Of a stretch of 64,000 nt of DNA, positions 48,138 through 57,796 are shown one piece after another (within the stretch, counting starts at the first letter, position 1; every line of letters starts with the position of its first letter). A program made the position numbers and the translations under genes. Below the pieces are notes generated by a model that searched no databases, was not told the DNA's origin, and saw only the letters and a list, made by a program, of their open reading frames with translations. Origin of the DNA: Tenacibaculum sp. Bg11-29 (GTDB lineage Bacteria; Bacteroidota; Bacteroidia; Flavobacteriales; Flavobacteriaceae); the NCBI RefSeq assembly GCF_002836595.1, contig NZ_PJBB01000003.1, positions 4,438,501 through 4,502,500 of the forward strand, in the 5' to 3' direction.

Positions 48138-48734
48138 TTATTTTTTTTGAGCTACAACATGAAAAACATGCCAAAATTTTTCTTTCCCTGATAATGTTTT
48201 TCCTTCTTTAGTAGTTTCCTTAAAATATAATAATTCAAAACCTTCAAATAAACTCTTTATAGCCTTTTCATCGTGAAAGATCATTTCATTATTAGAACTC
48301 CATGAGTCCTTTACTCCAAAAAAATGCCCACAAAAATAACCTTTAGTATTAATACTTTTAAGAATAACAGCCCAAAGATTTTCAAATTTATCTGGATGGC
48401 AAAAAGGCAAAGAAAAGGTTGCATTAACCAGATCAACACTAGGCAACTCTTTTAAACTTTCAAAAGAAGTACTTTTAAAAGTAATTTTGGGTATGTGTTC
48501 AGTCTTTATATTCTTTTGTATATGCAACAAAGAATCTGATTCTTTATCTATAGCCAATACCTCTAAACCTTCATTTAGCATCGCAAAAGTATCCACCCCA
48601 TTACCACAGCCTAAATCAATAGCTTTAAATTCGTTTAAATCACCTTTACTTTTCATTAAAACTAACGCCTGACTCAGTGTATAAGCAGGAGGATGATTTT
48701 CTTTACCTACTTTATCGTAATGTACTTTCCACAT
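48138..48734 (-). CDS. Class I SAM-dependent methyltransferase, TehB-like
   Basis: 198 aa. SAM-binding motif I is LGCGNGVDTFAM, followed by motif II ALDK-type acidic residue (VLAIDKE) and VDLVNATFSLPF. Converging with the MATE gene, so it is not part of that operon. Substrate unknown. Confidence 0.85.
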   Translation of the reverse strand: MWKVHYDKVGKENHPPAYTLSQALVLMKSKGDLNEFKAIDLGCGNGVDTFAMLNEGLEVLAIDKESDSLLHIQKNIKTEHIPKITFKSTSFESLKELPSVDLVNATFSLPFCHPDKFENLWAVILKSINTKGYFCGHFFGVKDSWSSNNEMIFHDEKAIKSLFEGFELLYFKETTKEGKTLSGKEKFWHVFHVVAQKK

Positions 48735-48935
48735 CTTTTTTTCATTCTTGTTCTTAACAAAAATAACGAAGTAATTACTTTTACAGCAATAATTTATCGA
48801 TTCTTTAACACCTTTTTTTATACGTTTTTAAAATTTCAATTCAACCTATATTCACCGCATCTTATTTCTTTTAATTGACTATTACTTCATCTATAAATCA
48901 CATAAATTTCCATTTAAAATTAATCAATAAAAAAA
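48735..48935. other. Intergenic region
   Basis: No gene; AT-rich. Upstream of the methyltransferase on the minus strand, so it must carry its promoter. Confidence 0.5.
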
Positions 48936-48961
48936 CCTAAACAATAAAGATATTGTTTAGG
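48936..48961. terminator. Bidirectional terminator after purM
   Basis: CCTAAACAATA, AAGA loop, TATTGTTTAGG: perfect 11-bp stem with A and T runs on the two sides. 47 bases past the purM stop. Confidence 0.9.
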
Positions 48962-49007
48962 TTTAAATAATTTAACACTATTAAAATAGCCATTTAGGTA
49001 CTTTTAT

Positions 49008-50186
49008 TTAATATTCAAAAGTTCCAAATTCACTATTTATAGTTAATTTCTTAGTTTCAGAAGCTTCTACTCTACCTACAATTTGAGCATTTACATTGTA
49101 TGATTTAGAAATAGCTATAATATTTTCAGCTATTTCTGGAGATACATAAAGCTCCATTCTATGCCCACAGTTAAATACTTGATACATTTCTTTCCAATCT
49201 GTTTTAGATTGTTCTTGTATCAATTTAAATAAAGGAGGTATTGGAAACATATTATCTTTTACAATATGTAGTGCATCTACAAAATGTAAAATTTTAGTTT
49301 GTGCTCCACCAGAACAATGAATCATTCCGTGAACAGTATCTGAATTAAATTTTGATAAAATTTCTTTAATAATTGGTGCATACGTTCTTGTTGGAGACAA
49401 TACTAATTTACCAGCATCAATTGGAGAATTTTCAACAGCATCAGTTAATTTTGCTTTTCCTGAATATACTAAATCTGCAGGAACTGCTGCATCATAACTT
49501 TCAGGATATTTAGCCGCTAAATAATTATCAAAAACATCGTGTCTTGCAGAAGTTAATCCGTTAGAGCCCATTCCGCCATTATATTCAGTTTCATAACTTG
49601 CTTGTCCAAAAGATTCTAAACCAACAATTACATCGCCTGCTTTTATATTTGCATTATCAACAACATCAGTACGTTTCATACGAGCTGTTACTGTAGAATC
49701 TACAATAATTGTACGTACTAAATCACCAACATCGGCAGTTTCACCTCCTGTAGAATGAATCGTTACTCCAAAACCTTTAAGATCTTCAATTAACTCTTCA
49801 GTTCCGTTAATAATTGCAGATAAAACTTCTCCTGGAATTTTACTTTTATTACGTCCAATAGTAGAAGATAACATAATGTTATCTGTAGCACCAACACATA
49901 ACAAATCGTCGATATTCATTATTAAAGCATCTTGCGCAATACCTTTCCAAACAGAAATATCTCCTGTTTCTTTCCAATACATGTATGCTAACGATGATTT
50001 TGTACCTGCTCCATCAGCATGCATAATCAAACAATAATCTTCATCGTTTGTTAAATAATCTGGAACAATTTTACAGAAAGCTTTCGGAAATAATCCTTTA
50101 TCGATATTCTTAATTGCATTATGCACATCTTCTTTAGATGCTGAAACTCCGCGTTGTGCATAGCGCTTAGATACTTCGTTACTCAT
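49008..50186 (-). CDS. purM: Phosphoribosylformylglycinamidine cyclo-ligase (AIR synthase)
   Basis: 392 aa. AIR synthase domain features are MHADGAGTKSSLAYMYW near residue 54, DALIMNIDDLLCVGATDN, TGGETADVGDLVRTI and VIVGLESFGQ. Catalyses the ATP-dependent closing of FGAM to AIR in purine synthesis. It is the longer form known from Bacteroidota. Monocistronic. Confidence 0.93.
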   Translation of the reverse strand: MSNEVSKRYAQRGVSASKEDVHNAIKNIDKGLFPKAFCKIVPDYLTNDEDYCLIMHADGAGTKSSLAYMYWKETGDISVWKGIAQDALIMNIDDLLCVGATDNIMLSSTIGRNKSKIPGEVLSAIINGTEELIEDLKGFGVTIHSTGGETADVGDLVRTIIVDSTVTARMKRTDVVDNANIKAGDVIVGLESFGQASYETEYNGGMGSNGLTSARHDVFDNYLAAKYPESYDAAVPADLVYSGKAKLTDAVENSPIDAGKLVLSPTRTYAPIIKEILSKFNSDTVHGMIHCSGGAQTKILHFVDALHIVKDNMFPIPPLFKLIQEQSKTDWKEMYQVFNCGHRMELYVSPEIAENIIAISKSYNVNAQIVGRVEASETKKLTINSEFGTFEY

Positions 50187-50247
50187 GTGTTATGTTGTTG
50201 TTTTGTTGCCGCGAAATTACTCTAAAAACGGCAAATATTCAAAGTTA

Positions 50248-50739
50248 TTAAAGCTTTTTACTTCTACGTTCATACAAAACAGTATCTCTCCATACACAAT
50301 CTTGTTCTGCTATTTTTTCTCTAACACCAATTAATCTAAATTCATTTTTAGGATATAGCTTAACACTTCCTATATTTTCAGGAAATAAACTAGCATATAA
50401 AGTCCAAATCCCGTTTTCTTCAGATGATTTTATAAGTTTTTTTATTAATTCTCCTCCAACTCCTTTGTCTGAAGAATCCAAAGAAACATATACACTTACT
50501 TCTGCCACACCTTTATAGGCTTCTCTTTTAGAAACAGGTGCAATTGCGCACCACCCAATTATCTCATCGTTATCTATTGCTACAAATCTTGAATGCGTAT
50601 GATGGTTTTCATTCCAATCATTCCATTTTGGAACTCTAGCTCTAAAAGTTGCCTTTTTTGTATCTATACCGTCTTTATAAATAATTGCAACTTCACACCA
50701 ATGTTCTTCTTTTAGTTTTTTAATTTTCCTAATAAAAAT
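50248..50739 (-). CDS. GNAT acetyltransferase, phosphinothricin-type, without an ATG start
   Basis: The frame reads from the ATT at 50739 (IFIRKIKKLKEEHW) to the stop at 50248, 163 residues, typical for this family. Family motifs: IRKxKxEHWxEVAxIYxxGI-like start, FVAIDNDEIIGWCAIAPVSK, and the acetyl-CoA loop SSDKGVGGELIKKL. The first in-frame ATG/GTG lies only at 50508 (GTG), which would cut half the domain. So either ATT is used, or the start codon is mutated. Confidence 0.7.
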   Translation of the reverse strand: MFIRKIKKLKEEHWCEVAIIYKDGIDTKKATFRARVPKWNDWNENHHTHSRFVAIDNDEIIGWCAIAPVSKREAYKGVAEVSVYVSLDSSDKGVGGELIKKLIKSSEENGIWTLYASLFPENIGSVKLYPKNEFRLIGVREKIAEQDCVWRDTVLYERRSKKL

Positions 50740-50779
50740 GATTAAGAAGTGGAGTTCGGAAAATTTTTAATCTTACAAT

Positions 50780-52963
50780 TTAACGTGTAAACAGCAACTC
50801 TCTATATTTTGTTAAAGGCCATAAATTATCATCAACCATTAACTCTAACTTATCGCAGTGATAACGAATTTCATCAAAAAACGGCTTTACTTTATCACAG
50901 TAAGCATCTGCATTTTTTTGCCCATCAAACTTGTTTGCTTTTTTGCGCTCTTCAGTCATCTTTTCAATTTTAGAATTGATTCCTGATATATGACCAGATA
51001 TTTTCTGAATTAAATCAATTTGTTCTTTTGCGTATTGCTCAAAACCTTTTCCAAAGATTTCTTTTAATCCTTTTACATTTTCTATTAATGTATTTTGATA
51101 TTGAATCGCTGTAGGAATTACATGATTTCTTGCAACATCTCCTAAAACTCTACTTTCTATTTGAATTCGCTTAGAATATTCTTCTAATTCAATTTCATGA
51201 CGTGCGGCTACTTCTACTTTATTCATCACATTCATTTCTTCAAAAAGTGAAATTGCTTTTTTTGAAATTTTTGCTTTTAAGGCCTCAGGGGTTGTTTTAT
51301 TATTGCTCAACCCTCTTTTTACTGCTTCTTTCTCCCATGCATCTCCATAACCATCACCTTCAAATCTAATTTTCTTTGATGCTTTAATGTATTCTCTTAA
51401 TACATTAAAAACAGCTTCGTCTTTTTTAAGATTCTTTGCTTCAACCAATTCATCTACCTCAACTTTAAATTCTTTTAATTGCTTTGCTATAATTGTGTTT
51501 AAAACCGTCATTGGTCCTGCACAGTTAGACCAAGAACCTACAGCTCTTAATTCAAACTTATTACCTGTAAAAGCAAAAGGTGAAGTTCTATTTCTATCGG
51601 TATTATCTAATAATATTTCAGGTATTTTACCTACAATATTTAGCTTTAAATCAGTTTTCTCTTTAGGTGATAATTTACCTTTTGTTACATTTTCTAACTC
51701 ATCTAACACCGCTGATAATTGCGAACCAATAAACACTGATATTATTGCTGGAGGCGCTTCGTTAGCACCCAAACGATGATCATTACTTGCGCTTGCTATT
51801 GAAGCTCTAATTAATTCTTCATAATCATGAACCGCCTTAATTGTGTTTACAAAAAAGGCTAAGAACTGTAAATTTTTCATTGGTGTTTTCCCAGGGCTCA
51901 ATAAATTAACTCCTGTATTTGTTGCTAAAGACCAATTATTATGTTTTCCCGATCCATTAATTCCTGCAAATGGTTTTTCGTGAAATAACACTTTAAATTG
52001 ATGGCGTTGTGATACTTTTTCCATCACATCCATTAACAGCGAATTATGATCTACGGCTAAATTTGCTTCTTCAAAAATTGGTGCTAATTCAAACTGATTT
52101 GGAGCCACCTCATTATGACGTGTTTTTACAGGAACGCCTAACAACATACATTCTTGCTCTAAATCTCTCATAAAACTCATTACTCTGTCTGGAATAGAAC
52201 CGAAATAATGATCATCTAATTGTTGTCCTTTTGCTGGTGAATGCCCTAATAATGTCCTTCCTGTCATCATTAAATCAGGACGTGCTGACATTAAAGCAGT
52301 ATCTATTAAAAAATATTCTTGTTCCCAACCTAACGTTGCGTTTACTTTTGAAACATTTTTATCAAAAAACTTACAAACTGCTGTTGCAGCTGTATCTACC
52401 GCTTGTAAGGCTCTTAATAACGGTGCTTTATTATCTAGTGCTTCCCCTGTGTATGCAACAAAAACTGTTGGTATACACAAAGTTGTTCCATATACAAATG
52501 CTGGTGATGTAGGATCCCATGCTGTATAACCACGAGCTTCAAATGTATTTCTAATACCTCCATTCGGAAAACTAGATGCGTCTGGTTCTTGTTGCACTAA
52601 CTGACCACCATCAAAACGTTCCATCGCACCACCACCTTCAATAGTTTCAAAAAAAGCATCATGCTTTTCTGCTGTTGCACCTGTTAATGGCTGAAACCAA
52701 TGCGTATAATGTGTTGCTCCTTTAGATAAAGCCCAATCTTTCATACTTACCGCAATCTGATCAGCAATTTTTCGATCTATCTTACTACCAAACTCAACAG
52801 CATCCATTACACTTTGGTACGCATCTTTTGTCATATACTGACGCATTGTTTGCGTATTAAAAACATTTTCTCCAAACAATTCAGAGCGTCTCCCCTTTTC
52901 TTCTATAAAAACAGGTTTTCTATGTAAAGTTTCTTTTAAAGCACTAAATCTTAAAGTAGACAT
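50780..52963 (-). CDS. glnN: Glutamine synthetase type III
   Basis: 727 aa from MSTLRFSALKETLHRKP at 52963, the usual GSIII start; the frame extends to 52990 (736 aa). Family features are HWFQPLTGATAEKHD, LGWEQEYFLID, ARHNEVAPNQFELAPIF (R in place of usual), NGSGKHNNWS and RNRTSPFAFTGNKFELR. Makes Gln from Glu, ammonia and ATP. Divergent from the glnA-like gene at 53153. Confidence 0.95.
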   Translation of the reverse strand: MSTLRFSALKETLHRKPVFIEEKGRRSELFGENVFNTQTMRQYMTKDAYQSVMDAVEFGSKIDRKIADQIAVSMKDWALSKGATHYTHWFQPLTGATAEKHDAFFETIEGGGAMERFDGGQLVQQEPDASSFPNGGIRNTFEARGYTAWDPTSPAFVYGTTLCIPTVFVAYTGEALDNKAPLLRALQAVDTAATAVCKFFDKNVSKVNATLGWEQEYFLIDTALMSARPDLMMTGRTLLGHSPAKGQQLDDHYFGSIPDRVMSFMRDLEQECMLLGVPVKTRHNEVAPNQFELAPIFEEANLAVDHNSLLMDVMEKVSQRHQFKVLFHEKPFAGINGSGKHNNWSLATNTGVNLLSPGKTPMKNLQFLAFFVNTIKAVHDYEELIRASIASASNDHRLGANEAPPAIISVFIGSQLSAVLDELENVTKGKLSPKEKTDLKLNIVGKIPEILLDNTDRNRTSPFAFTGNKFELRAVGSWSNCAGPMTVLNTIIAKQLKEFKVEVDELVEAKNLKKDEAVFNVLREYIKASKKIRFEGDGYGDAWEKEAVKRGLSNNKTTPEALKAKISKKAISLFEEMNVMNKVEVAARHEIELEEYSKRIQIESRVLGDVARNHVIPTAIQYQNTLIENVKGLKEIFGKGFEQYAKEQIDLIQKISGHISGINSKIEKMTEERKKANKFDGQKNADAYCDKVKPFFDEIRYHCDKLELMVDDNLWPLTKYRELLFTR

Positions 52964-53019
52964 TATATATGGTGTAAGTTTCGATATCAAAAATACATAT
53001 TTTAATCTATTTTACAATA

Positions 53020-53041
53020 TACCCCTAAAAAAATAGGGGTA
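53020..53041. promoter_or_regulatory. Inverted repeat between the two glutamine synthetase genes
   Basis: TACCCCTA, six As, TAGGGGTA: perfect 8-bp arms, with a second TACCCC at 53071. It lies in the shared 160-base promoter region of two divergent nitrogen-assimilation genes, so it is a candidate operator for a nitrogen regulator. Confidence 0.55.
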
Positions 53042-53152
53042 AAATTAAATTATTGCTAATTTTAAAAGTTTACCCCCTTAAAATTTTAATATTAAAGATA
53101 AAATATTCATTTTTGCATTGAATTTAATTCTAAAAAATAAATTCTCATTACC

Positions 53153-54175
53153 ATGGCAAAAATTAAGTTAGAGTACATTTGGTTAGACGGTTACAAACCA
53201 ACACAAAACCTTAGGAGTAAAACAAAAGTTGAAGAGCATGAAAATTTTCAAGGAACGATTGAAGAGTTAAAGAATTGGTCTTTTGACGGTTCTTCTACGA
53301 AACAAGCTTCAGGAGGTTCTTCTGACTGCGTTCTAAAACCTGTAGCAATTTATCAAGATCCAGCACGTGTTAACGGATACTTAGTAATGACAGAGGTTTT
53401 AAATTCTGACGGAACTCCACACGAATCTAACGCTCGTGCTACAATTAATGATGATGATAATGATTTCTGGTTCGGTTTTGAACAAGAATACTTTATTATG
53501 GACAGAGCAACTCAACTTCCTTTAGGGTTCCCAGTTGGTGGATACCCTGGACCACAAGGAATGTATTACTGTTCTGTAGGTGGAAGAAATACACATGGTA
53601 GAGATTTTGTTGAGCAACATGCTGATTTATGTATTGATGCTGGATTAAATTTTGAAGGAATTAACCAAGAAGTTGCTTCAGGGCAATGGGAGTTTCAATT
53701 ATTTGCTAAAGGAGCCAAAATTGCTGGTGATGAAATTTGGATTGCTAGATACTTATTAGATCGTTTAACTGAACAATATGGTTACTATATAGAATACCAC
53801 CCAAAACCTGTAAAAGGAGATTGGAATGGTTCTGGAATGCACGCTAACTTCTCTAACACTGTTTTAAGAACTTGTGGTTCTAAAGAGATTTACATGCAAA
53901 TTTGTGAAGCTTTTAGACCAGTAACCAAAGAACATATTGATATTTATGGCGCTTATAACGACCAACGTTTAACAGGTTTACACGAAACTGCCTCTATAAC
54001 AGATTTTAGTTACGGTATTTCTGATAGAGGTGCTTCTATTCGTATTCCTATTTTAACTGTAGATAATGATTGGAAAGGATATTTAGAAGACAGAAGACCT
54101 GCTTCTAACGGAGACCCTTATAAAATCGCTTCAAGAATTATACAAACTGTAAAACCAGTTTGCGATAAATTATAA
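53153..54175 (+). CDS. Glutamine synthetase, type II-like
   Basis: 340 aa, much shorter than GSI. Starts MAKIKLEYIWLDGYKPTQNL, the eukaryote/GSII opening. Active-site blocks: FGFEQEYFIMD, NGSGMHANFS and NDQRLTGLHETASITDFSYG. Having both GSIII and GSII side by side in opposite directions is a Bacteroidota arrangement. The stop is followed by a strong bidirectional terminator. Confidence 0.93.
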   Translation: MAKIKLEYIWLDGYKPTQNLRSKTKVEEHENFQGTIEELKNWSFDGSSTKQASGGSSDCVLKPVAIYQDPARVNGYLVMTEVLNSDGTPHESNARATINDDDNDFWFGFEQEYFIMDRATQLPLGFPVGGYPGPQGMYYCSVGGRNTHGRDFVEQHADLCIDAGLNFEGINQEVASGQWEFQLFAKGAKIAGDEIWIARYLLDRLTEQYGYYIEYHPKPVKGDWNGSGMHANFSNTVLRTCGSKEIYMQICEAFRPVTKEHIDIYGAYNDQRLTGLHETASITDFSYGISDRGASIRIPILTVDNDWKGYLEDRRPASNGDPYKIASRIIQTVKPVCDKL

Positions 54176-54207
54176 TATTTTCCATTACAACACACACTAA
54201 CAACAAC

Positions 54208-54241
54208 AAAAAAGCCTTTAAATTAATTTAAAGGCTTTTTT
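54208..54241. terminator. Perfect 34-bp bidirectional terminator
   Basis: AAAAAAGCCTTTAAATT and its exact complement meet at 54224/54225. It ends both the glutamine synthetase (plus) and the calcium/sodium exchanger (minus) transcripts. Confidence 0.92.
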
Positions 54242-54259
54242 GTTTTTTCTATTTATTTA

Positions 54260-55201
54260 CTATGATAGCTTTAAATAAACAAACACAACATAAGCTACCA
54301 ATAACACAATCCCGTCTTTCCAATTTAATCTTAGTTTTCTAGGAAAAAATACAAGTGGTAATACTGCAAATGATATTCCTAACATCCAATAAATATCGTT
54401 ATTCACTAAACTTAACGCATTTTCCTTTAACTCTATCGGCGTTATCATTGCTGTAATTCCTAAAACAGCTAAAATATTAAACACGTTAGACCCAATTAAG
54501 TTTCCTAATGATATCGCTTTTTCTTTTTTCATTACCGCTATTATAGAGGCTGCTAATTCCGGCACACTTGTTCCTACTGAAACTACTGTAACTCCAATAA
54601 TAGCATCACTTACACCTAAATTCTCTGCTAAAGCTACAGCTCCTTTTATTAATAGTTCTGAACCTCCCCACAAAGCAACTCCTCCTATCACTAAAAACAA
54701 TACCACTTTATACAAAGCCAACTCTTCATCATCTTCAGGCATTTCATCAACAACGGCTGTTTTTTGAAACTTTAGTAAATAAACTAAAAATACAACTAAC
54801 ATTGTAAATAAAATAATCCCTTCGTATTGCTGAATCGTATTATCAAAAGCTATAAAAAAATACAACAAACCAGAGGCAAGCATCATTACCGGCCAATCTG
54901 TTTTATAAAAACTTTTTTCTACATCAATTGTTGATAAAAGTACCGTAATTCCCAATACCAGTCCTAAATTTGCAATGTTAGAACCAACTACATTACCTAC
55001 TGCTAAACCTGTTGCTCCGTTTAATGCCGACTTAATACTTACTATTAATTCAGGCGCTGAGGTAGCAAAAGAAACCACTGTCATACCAATTACAACTTTA
55101 GGTATATTTAATCTTAAAGATAGGCCTACTGCTGCTTTTAACAACCAGTTACCTCCAAGAACCAATAACAATAATCCTACTACTATATATACAATATTCA
55201 T
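54260..55201 (-). CDS. Calcium/sodium antiporter, CaCA family (YrbG-like)
   Basis: 313 aa, about 10 TM helices. The two repeat motifs of the family are GMTVVSFATSAPELIVSIKS plus VVGSNIANLGLVLG, and VTVVSVGTSVPELAASIIAV plus LIGSNVFNILAVLG, each with the ion-binding Glu. Inner-membrane cation exchange. Confidence 0.93.
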   Translation of the reverse strand: MNIVYIVVGLLLLVLGGNWLLKAAVGLSLRLNIPKVVIGMTVVSFATSAPELIVSIKSALNGATGLAVGNVVGSNIANLGLVLGITVLLSTIDVEKSFYKTDWPVMMLASGLLYFFIAFDNTIQQYEGIILFTMLVVFLVYLLKFQKTAVVDEMPEDDEELALYKVVLFLVIGGVALWGGSELLIKGAVALAENLGVSDAIIGVTVVSVGTSVPELAASIIAVMKKEKAISLGNLIGSNVFNILAVLGITAMITPIELKENALSLVNNDIYWMLGISFAVLPLVFFPRKLRLNWKDGIVLLVAYVVFVYLKLS

Positions 55202-55719
55202 TTAGTATCTTTTTTTTGCGAAGATAAGATTTTGATACGAAAATAAGTACTCAATAAAAACTCAAAACACAGCCAGCTTGAGTTCTATTAATTTTCCTTT
55301 CTAGCATCAACAAAAAAATCAAACAACAAAAAAACACCTCATTATTAAACACATTTTCCTTTAGTTTATAAAAAATAAATAAAAAACACCTTTAAACAAT
55401 TATAGTCTCAAACAACAATAACAAATATACATTACATAAACAAACTCAAAAGAAGCAAATAATGTTTCAATATAAAACAAAAAACACATTTTACACTATT
55501 AATTTAAACACAAACAAATTAATTCGCTTTCTAATTTTTGGAAGTATGATTCTCTTTCCTATATATTGATAAAACAATTCCGGAATCAACTATAATTTAC
55601 TAATTAAAAACATTCAAACCTATGATAAACATCATCTTTAAACTTCTTATTTTTGCGGCAAAAACCGCAGTAATTATTGCACAACTATTATATTAATCAT
55701 TTTAAAAAAAACAATTACT
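55202..55719. other. Noncoding stretch
   Basis: About 520 bases. Only a 24-residue hydrophobic frame (55622-55696, MINIIFKLLIFAAKTAV...) stands out; it starts in front of a TTTGCGGCAAAAACCGCAGT hairpin and could be a tiny membrane peptide, but support is thin. Confidence 0.45.
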
Positions 55720-57057
55720 ATGCTAACATTTATCGGAGTACTATTAATCATTATAGGACTAACTACAATCGTATTAAGTTCAATTTTTAAAAACAACAAA
55801 ATTTTAAACTGGTTTAGTTTAAAAAGAAGTATTCAATTTACAATACTTGGAGCGCTTTTAAGCATTATTACGGGGATGTTCTTTTACGCTGATGCAGGTA
55901 CCGCTTACGCTGTACAATATGTATCTGGTGGTGATAAAATGATTACAACTCAAGGTTTAAAACTTAAATGGTGGGGACGTATCATTCCATTATCATACGA
56001 AACATCTATAAAAGATATTATAGTTAACGATGAAAGTGAATTACCGAAAAGCGATAGAGGTATTTACAATAGAAAGGCTCAAAAATGGGAATTTAGTGAC
56101 GCTATTAAAGCTGAAATAAGCACCTCTGTAATTGTAGGTGTAAATATTAATGATGAAGAAGTTTTCTTAAATATGGCAGACAGAAACAGAAGTGAATCTA
56201 AATTAATTTACGGAAGAGTTTTACCTAATATAGATGCTGCTATAAAAAACACTTGTAAATTAATGGATGCTCAAGACTATATATCTGGACAAGCGTCTGA
56301 TTTTGACAGGTATTTTAGAGACCAATTAGAAAACGGAATGTATCAAGTAGAACAATATTACGAGGCTGAAAACAGTAATGAAGTAGTAGGTGATACCACT
56401 ACTATTCGAAAAATAAAGATTGGAAAATCTAGCAAGCAGAAAAAATTTAGAATAAAAAGAGGTGGAAATGGTACTATTGTTAGAGACAACTCTAACTCTT
56501 TAAAACAATATGGTTTAAAAATTTACCAGGCGCAAGTAACTGGTATCGATTGGGAAGCTTCTTTTGACGAGCGTTTAGATTTACAAAAAAACGAGGTTGC
56601 GCAAACTCAATTAGAAAAACAACAAGCAGAACGAGAATACTATAGAGCTAAAAAGGAAGTTGCAAAGGGAGAATCTGAAAAAGCAAAAGAAAGAGCTCGA
56701 TTAGAAAAAATTCAAATTCAACAAACCATAGAAGCTGAAACCGAAGCCAAAGTAGCGGGGTTCAACTTAATAAAAGAGAAAAAACAATTTGAAGTAGAAC
56801 AATACAAAGCGAAAAGTAAAAAAGTAGCAGCAGATGCAATGTATTACGAGAACTCTAAATTAGTGAGTGCTGGTTTAACTCCACAAGAAAAAGCTGAATG
56901 GGAATACAAAACAGCTGTGGGTGTAGCTGAACAAATAAAAAGCTTACGTTTACCATCTACCTATATTGAAGGAAGCAAGAATGGAAATGGCGGAAATTTA
57001 TTACAATCATTAATTGGCGCAGATCTTGCTAAAAAGATGATGGAAAGTAAAAAGTAA
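55720..57057 (+). CDS. SPFH/band-7-like membrane protein
   Basis: 445 aa. Two N-terminal hydrophobic helices (residues 3-22, 38-56), then a band-7-like segment (GDKMITTQGLKLKWWGRIIP, AEISTSVIVGVNINDEE), then a long coiled-coil (LDLQKNEVAQTQLEKQQAER... to about 380) and a C-terminal tail. SPFH proteins oligomerise in membranes as scaffolds. Stands alone on the plus strand. Confidence 0.8.
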   Translation: MLTFIGVLLIIIGLTTIVLSSIFKNNKILNWFSLKRSIQFTILGALLSIITGMFFYADAGTAYAVQYVSGGDKMITTQGLKLKWWGRIIPLSYETSIKDIIVNDESELPKSDRGIYNRKAQKWEFSDAIKAEISTSVIVGVNINDEEVFLNMADRNRSESKLIYGRVLPNIDAAIKNTCKLMDAQDYISGQASDFDRYFRDQLENGMYQVEQYYEAENSNEVVGDTTTIRKIKIGKSSKQKKFRIKRGGNGTIVRDNSNSLKQYGLKIYQAQVTGIDWEASFDERLDLQKNEVAQTQLEKQQAEREYYRAKKEVAKGESEKAKERARLEKIQIQQTIEAETEAKVAGFNLIKEKKQFEVEQYKAKSKKVAADAMYYENSKLVSAGLTPQEKAEWEYKTAVGVAEQIKSLRLPSTYIEGSKNGNGGNLLQSLIGADLAKKMMESKK

Positions 57058-57154
57058 AATTATTTTAGTTACTAATGAGTGAGGTGATACTTTTTCACTT
57101 CACTCTAAGTAACAAATTATTTTTCAGTATTTTTGATATACAATCAAACCTATA

Positions 57155-57307
57155 ATGAAAAAACAACTTTTCAAACTTTTAGCAAAACTAAACAAAACAC
57201 TACTACCCTCTTTTACTCAAAAAGAGTTAGACATCTCAAAAGCATCCAAATTTCAATTAGCAATTATTGGTTGGCGTGCTTTTATCACAATAAATTCATT
57301 AGACTAA
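57155..57307 (+). CDS. Conserved 50-residue basic protein (often mislabelled SsrA-binding protein)
   Basis: MKKQLFKLLAKLNKTLLPSF, then KASKFQLAIIGWRAFI and TINSLD. I recognise short proteins of this type in many flavobacteria; they carry the misleading name SsrA-binding protein in databases, but lack SmpB features. Function unknown. It ends 12 bases before the next gene, so both are likely co-transcribed. Confidence 0.75.
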   Translation: MKKQLFKLLAKLNKTLLPSFTQKELDISKASKFQLAIIGWRAFITINSLD

Positions 57308-57319
57308 AAACATACAATT

Positions 57320-57547
57320 ATGAAAGAACACATAAAAATACATACGGGAACTACAATTTTAACAAATAGGCTTGCTTTTTTACTTGACGAAGCAAAAATA
57401 GCAACTTTAATTAAAGACAGTAAAGAATCTGGCAGATTGGCTGGTTTTGGATCTACAGGCGCTTCTTGTGAATTATTTATCTATAATTCTGATTTAGAGA
57501 ATGCTAAAAAAATAATTGAAGATTTCAAAAAAGAATTAAACGAGTAA
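57320..57547 (+). CDS. DUF2007-like small protein
   Basis: 75 aa. Pattern of a ferredoxin-like fold: RLAFLLDEAKIATLIKDSKE then GSTGASCELFIYNSDLENAK. In the DUF2007 family (putative signal transducing proteins) this is the whole protein. Partner of the 50-residue gene. Confidence 0.75.
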   Translation: MKEHIKIHTGTTILTNRLAFLLDEAKIATLIKDSKESGRLAGFGSTGASCELFIYNSDLENAKKIIEDFKKELNE

Positions 57548-57624
57548 TAGAAAATAAAAACAAAAAAAATGTTTTTTTATTTCCTAGAACCAAAAATAGT
57601 CTCTATATTTGCACTCGCAAAAAC

Positions 57625-57698
57625 GGCCTCGTGGCGCAACTGAATAGCGCACTTGATTACGGCTCAAGAGGTTGCTGGTTTGAATCCAGCCGAGGTCA
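57625..57698 (+). tRNA. tRNA-Arg (anticodon ACG)
   Basis: Acceptor GGCCTCG pairs with CGAGGTC; anticodon loop TTACGGC between CTTGA and TCAAG gives ACG; T-arm GCTGG/CCAGC with loop TTTGAAT. CCA is not encoded. It is followed within 100 bases by a tyrosine recombinase in the same orientation, so its 3' end is the probable attachment site. Confidence 0.95.
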
Positions 57699-57718
57699 CA
57701 ATTTAATGATTACACAAA

Positions 57719-57759
57719 GCTCAACGCTTTTAGATTAAAATCTAAAACGTTGAGTTTTT
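57719..57759 (+). terminator. Terminator after the tRNA
   Basis: CTCAACG and CGTTGAG arms with an inner TTTTAGATT/AATCTAAAA pair, followed by Ts. It lies 20 bases past the tRNA end. Confidence 0.85.
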
Positions 57760-57796
57760 GTCATTTACAAAAGTTTGTAAAAGAAAAACTACGGCA

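Noticed and set aside
55622..55696. 24-codon hydrophobic frame before the SPFH gene
   Set aside because: Could be a tiny membrane peptide, but there is no promoter or ribosome site to support it; only mentioned under the gap.
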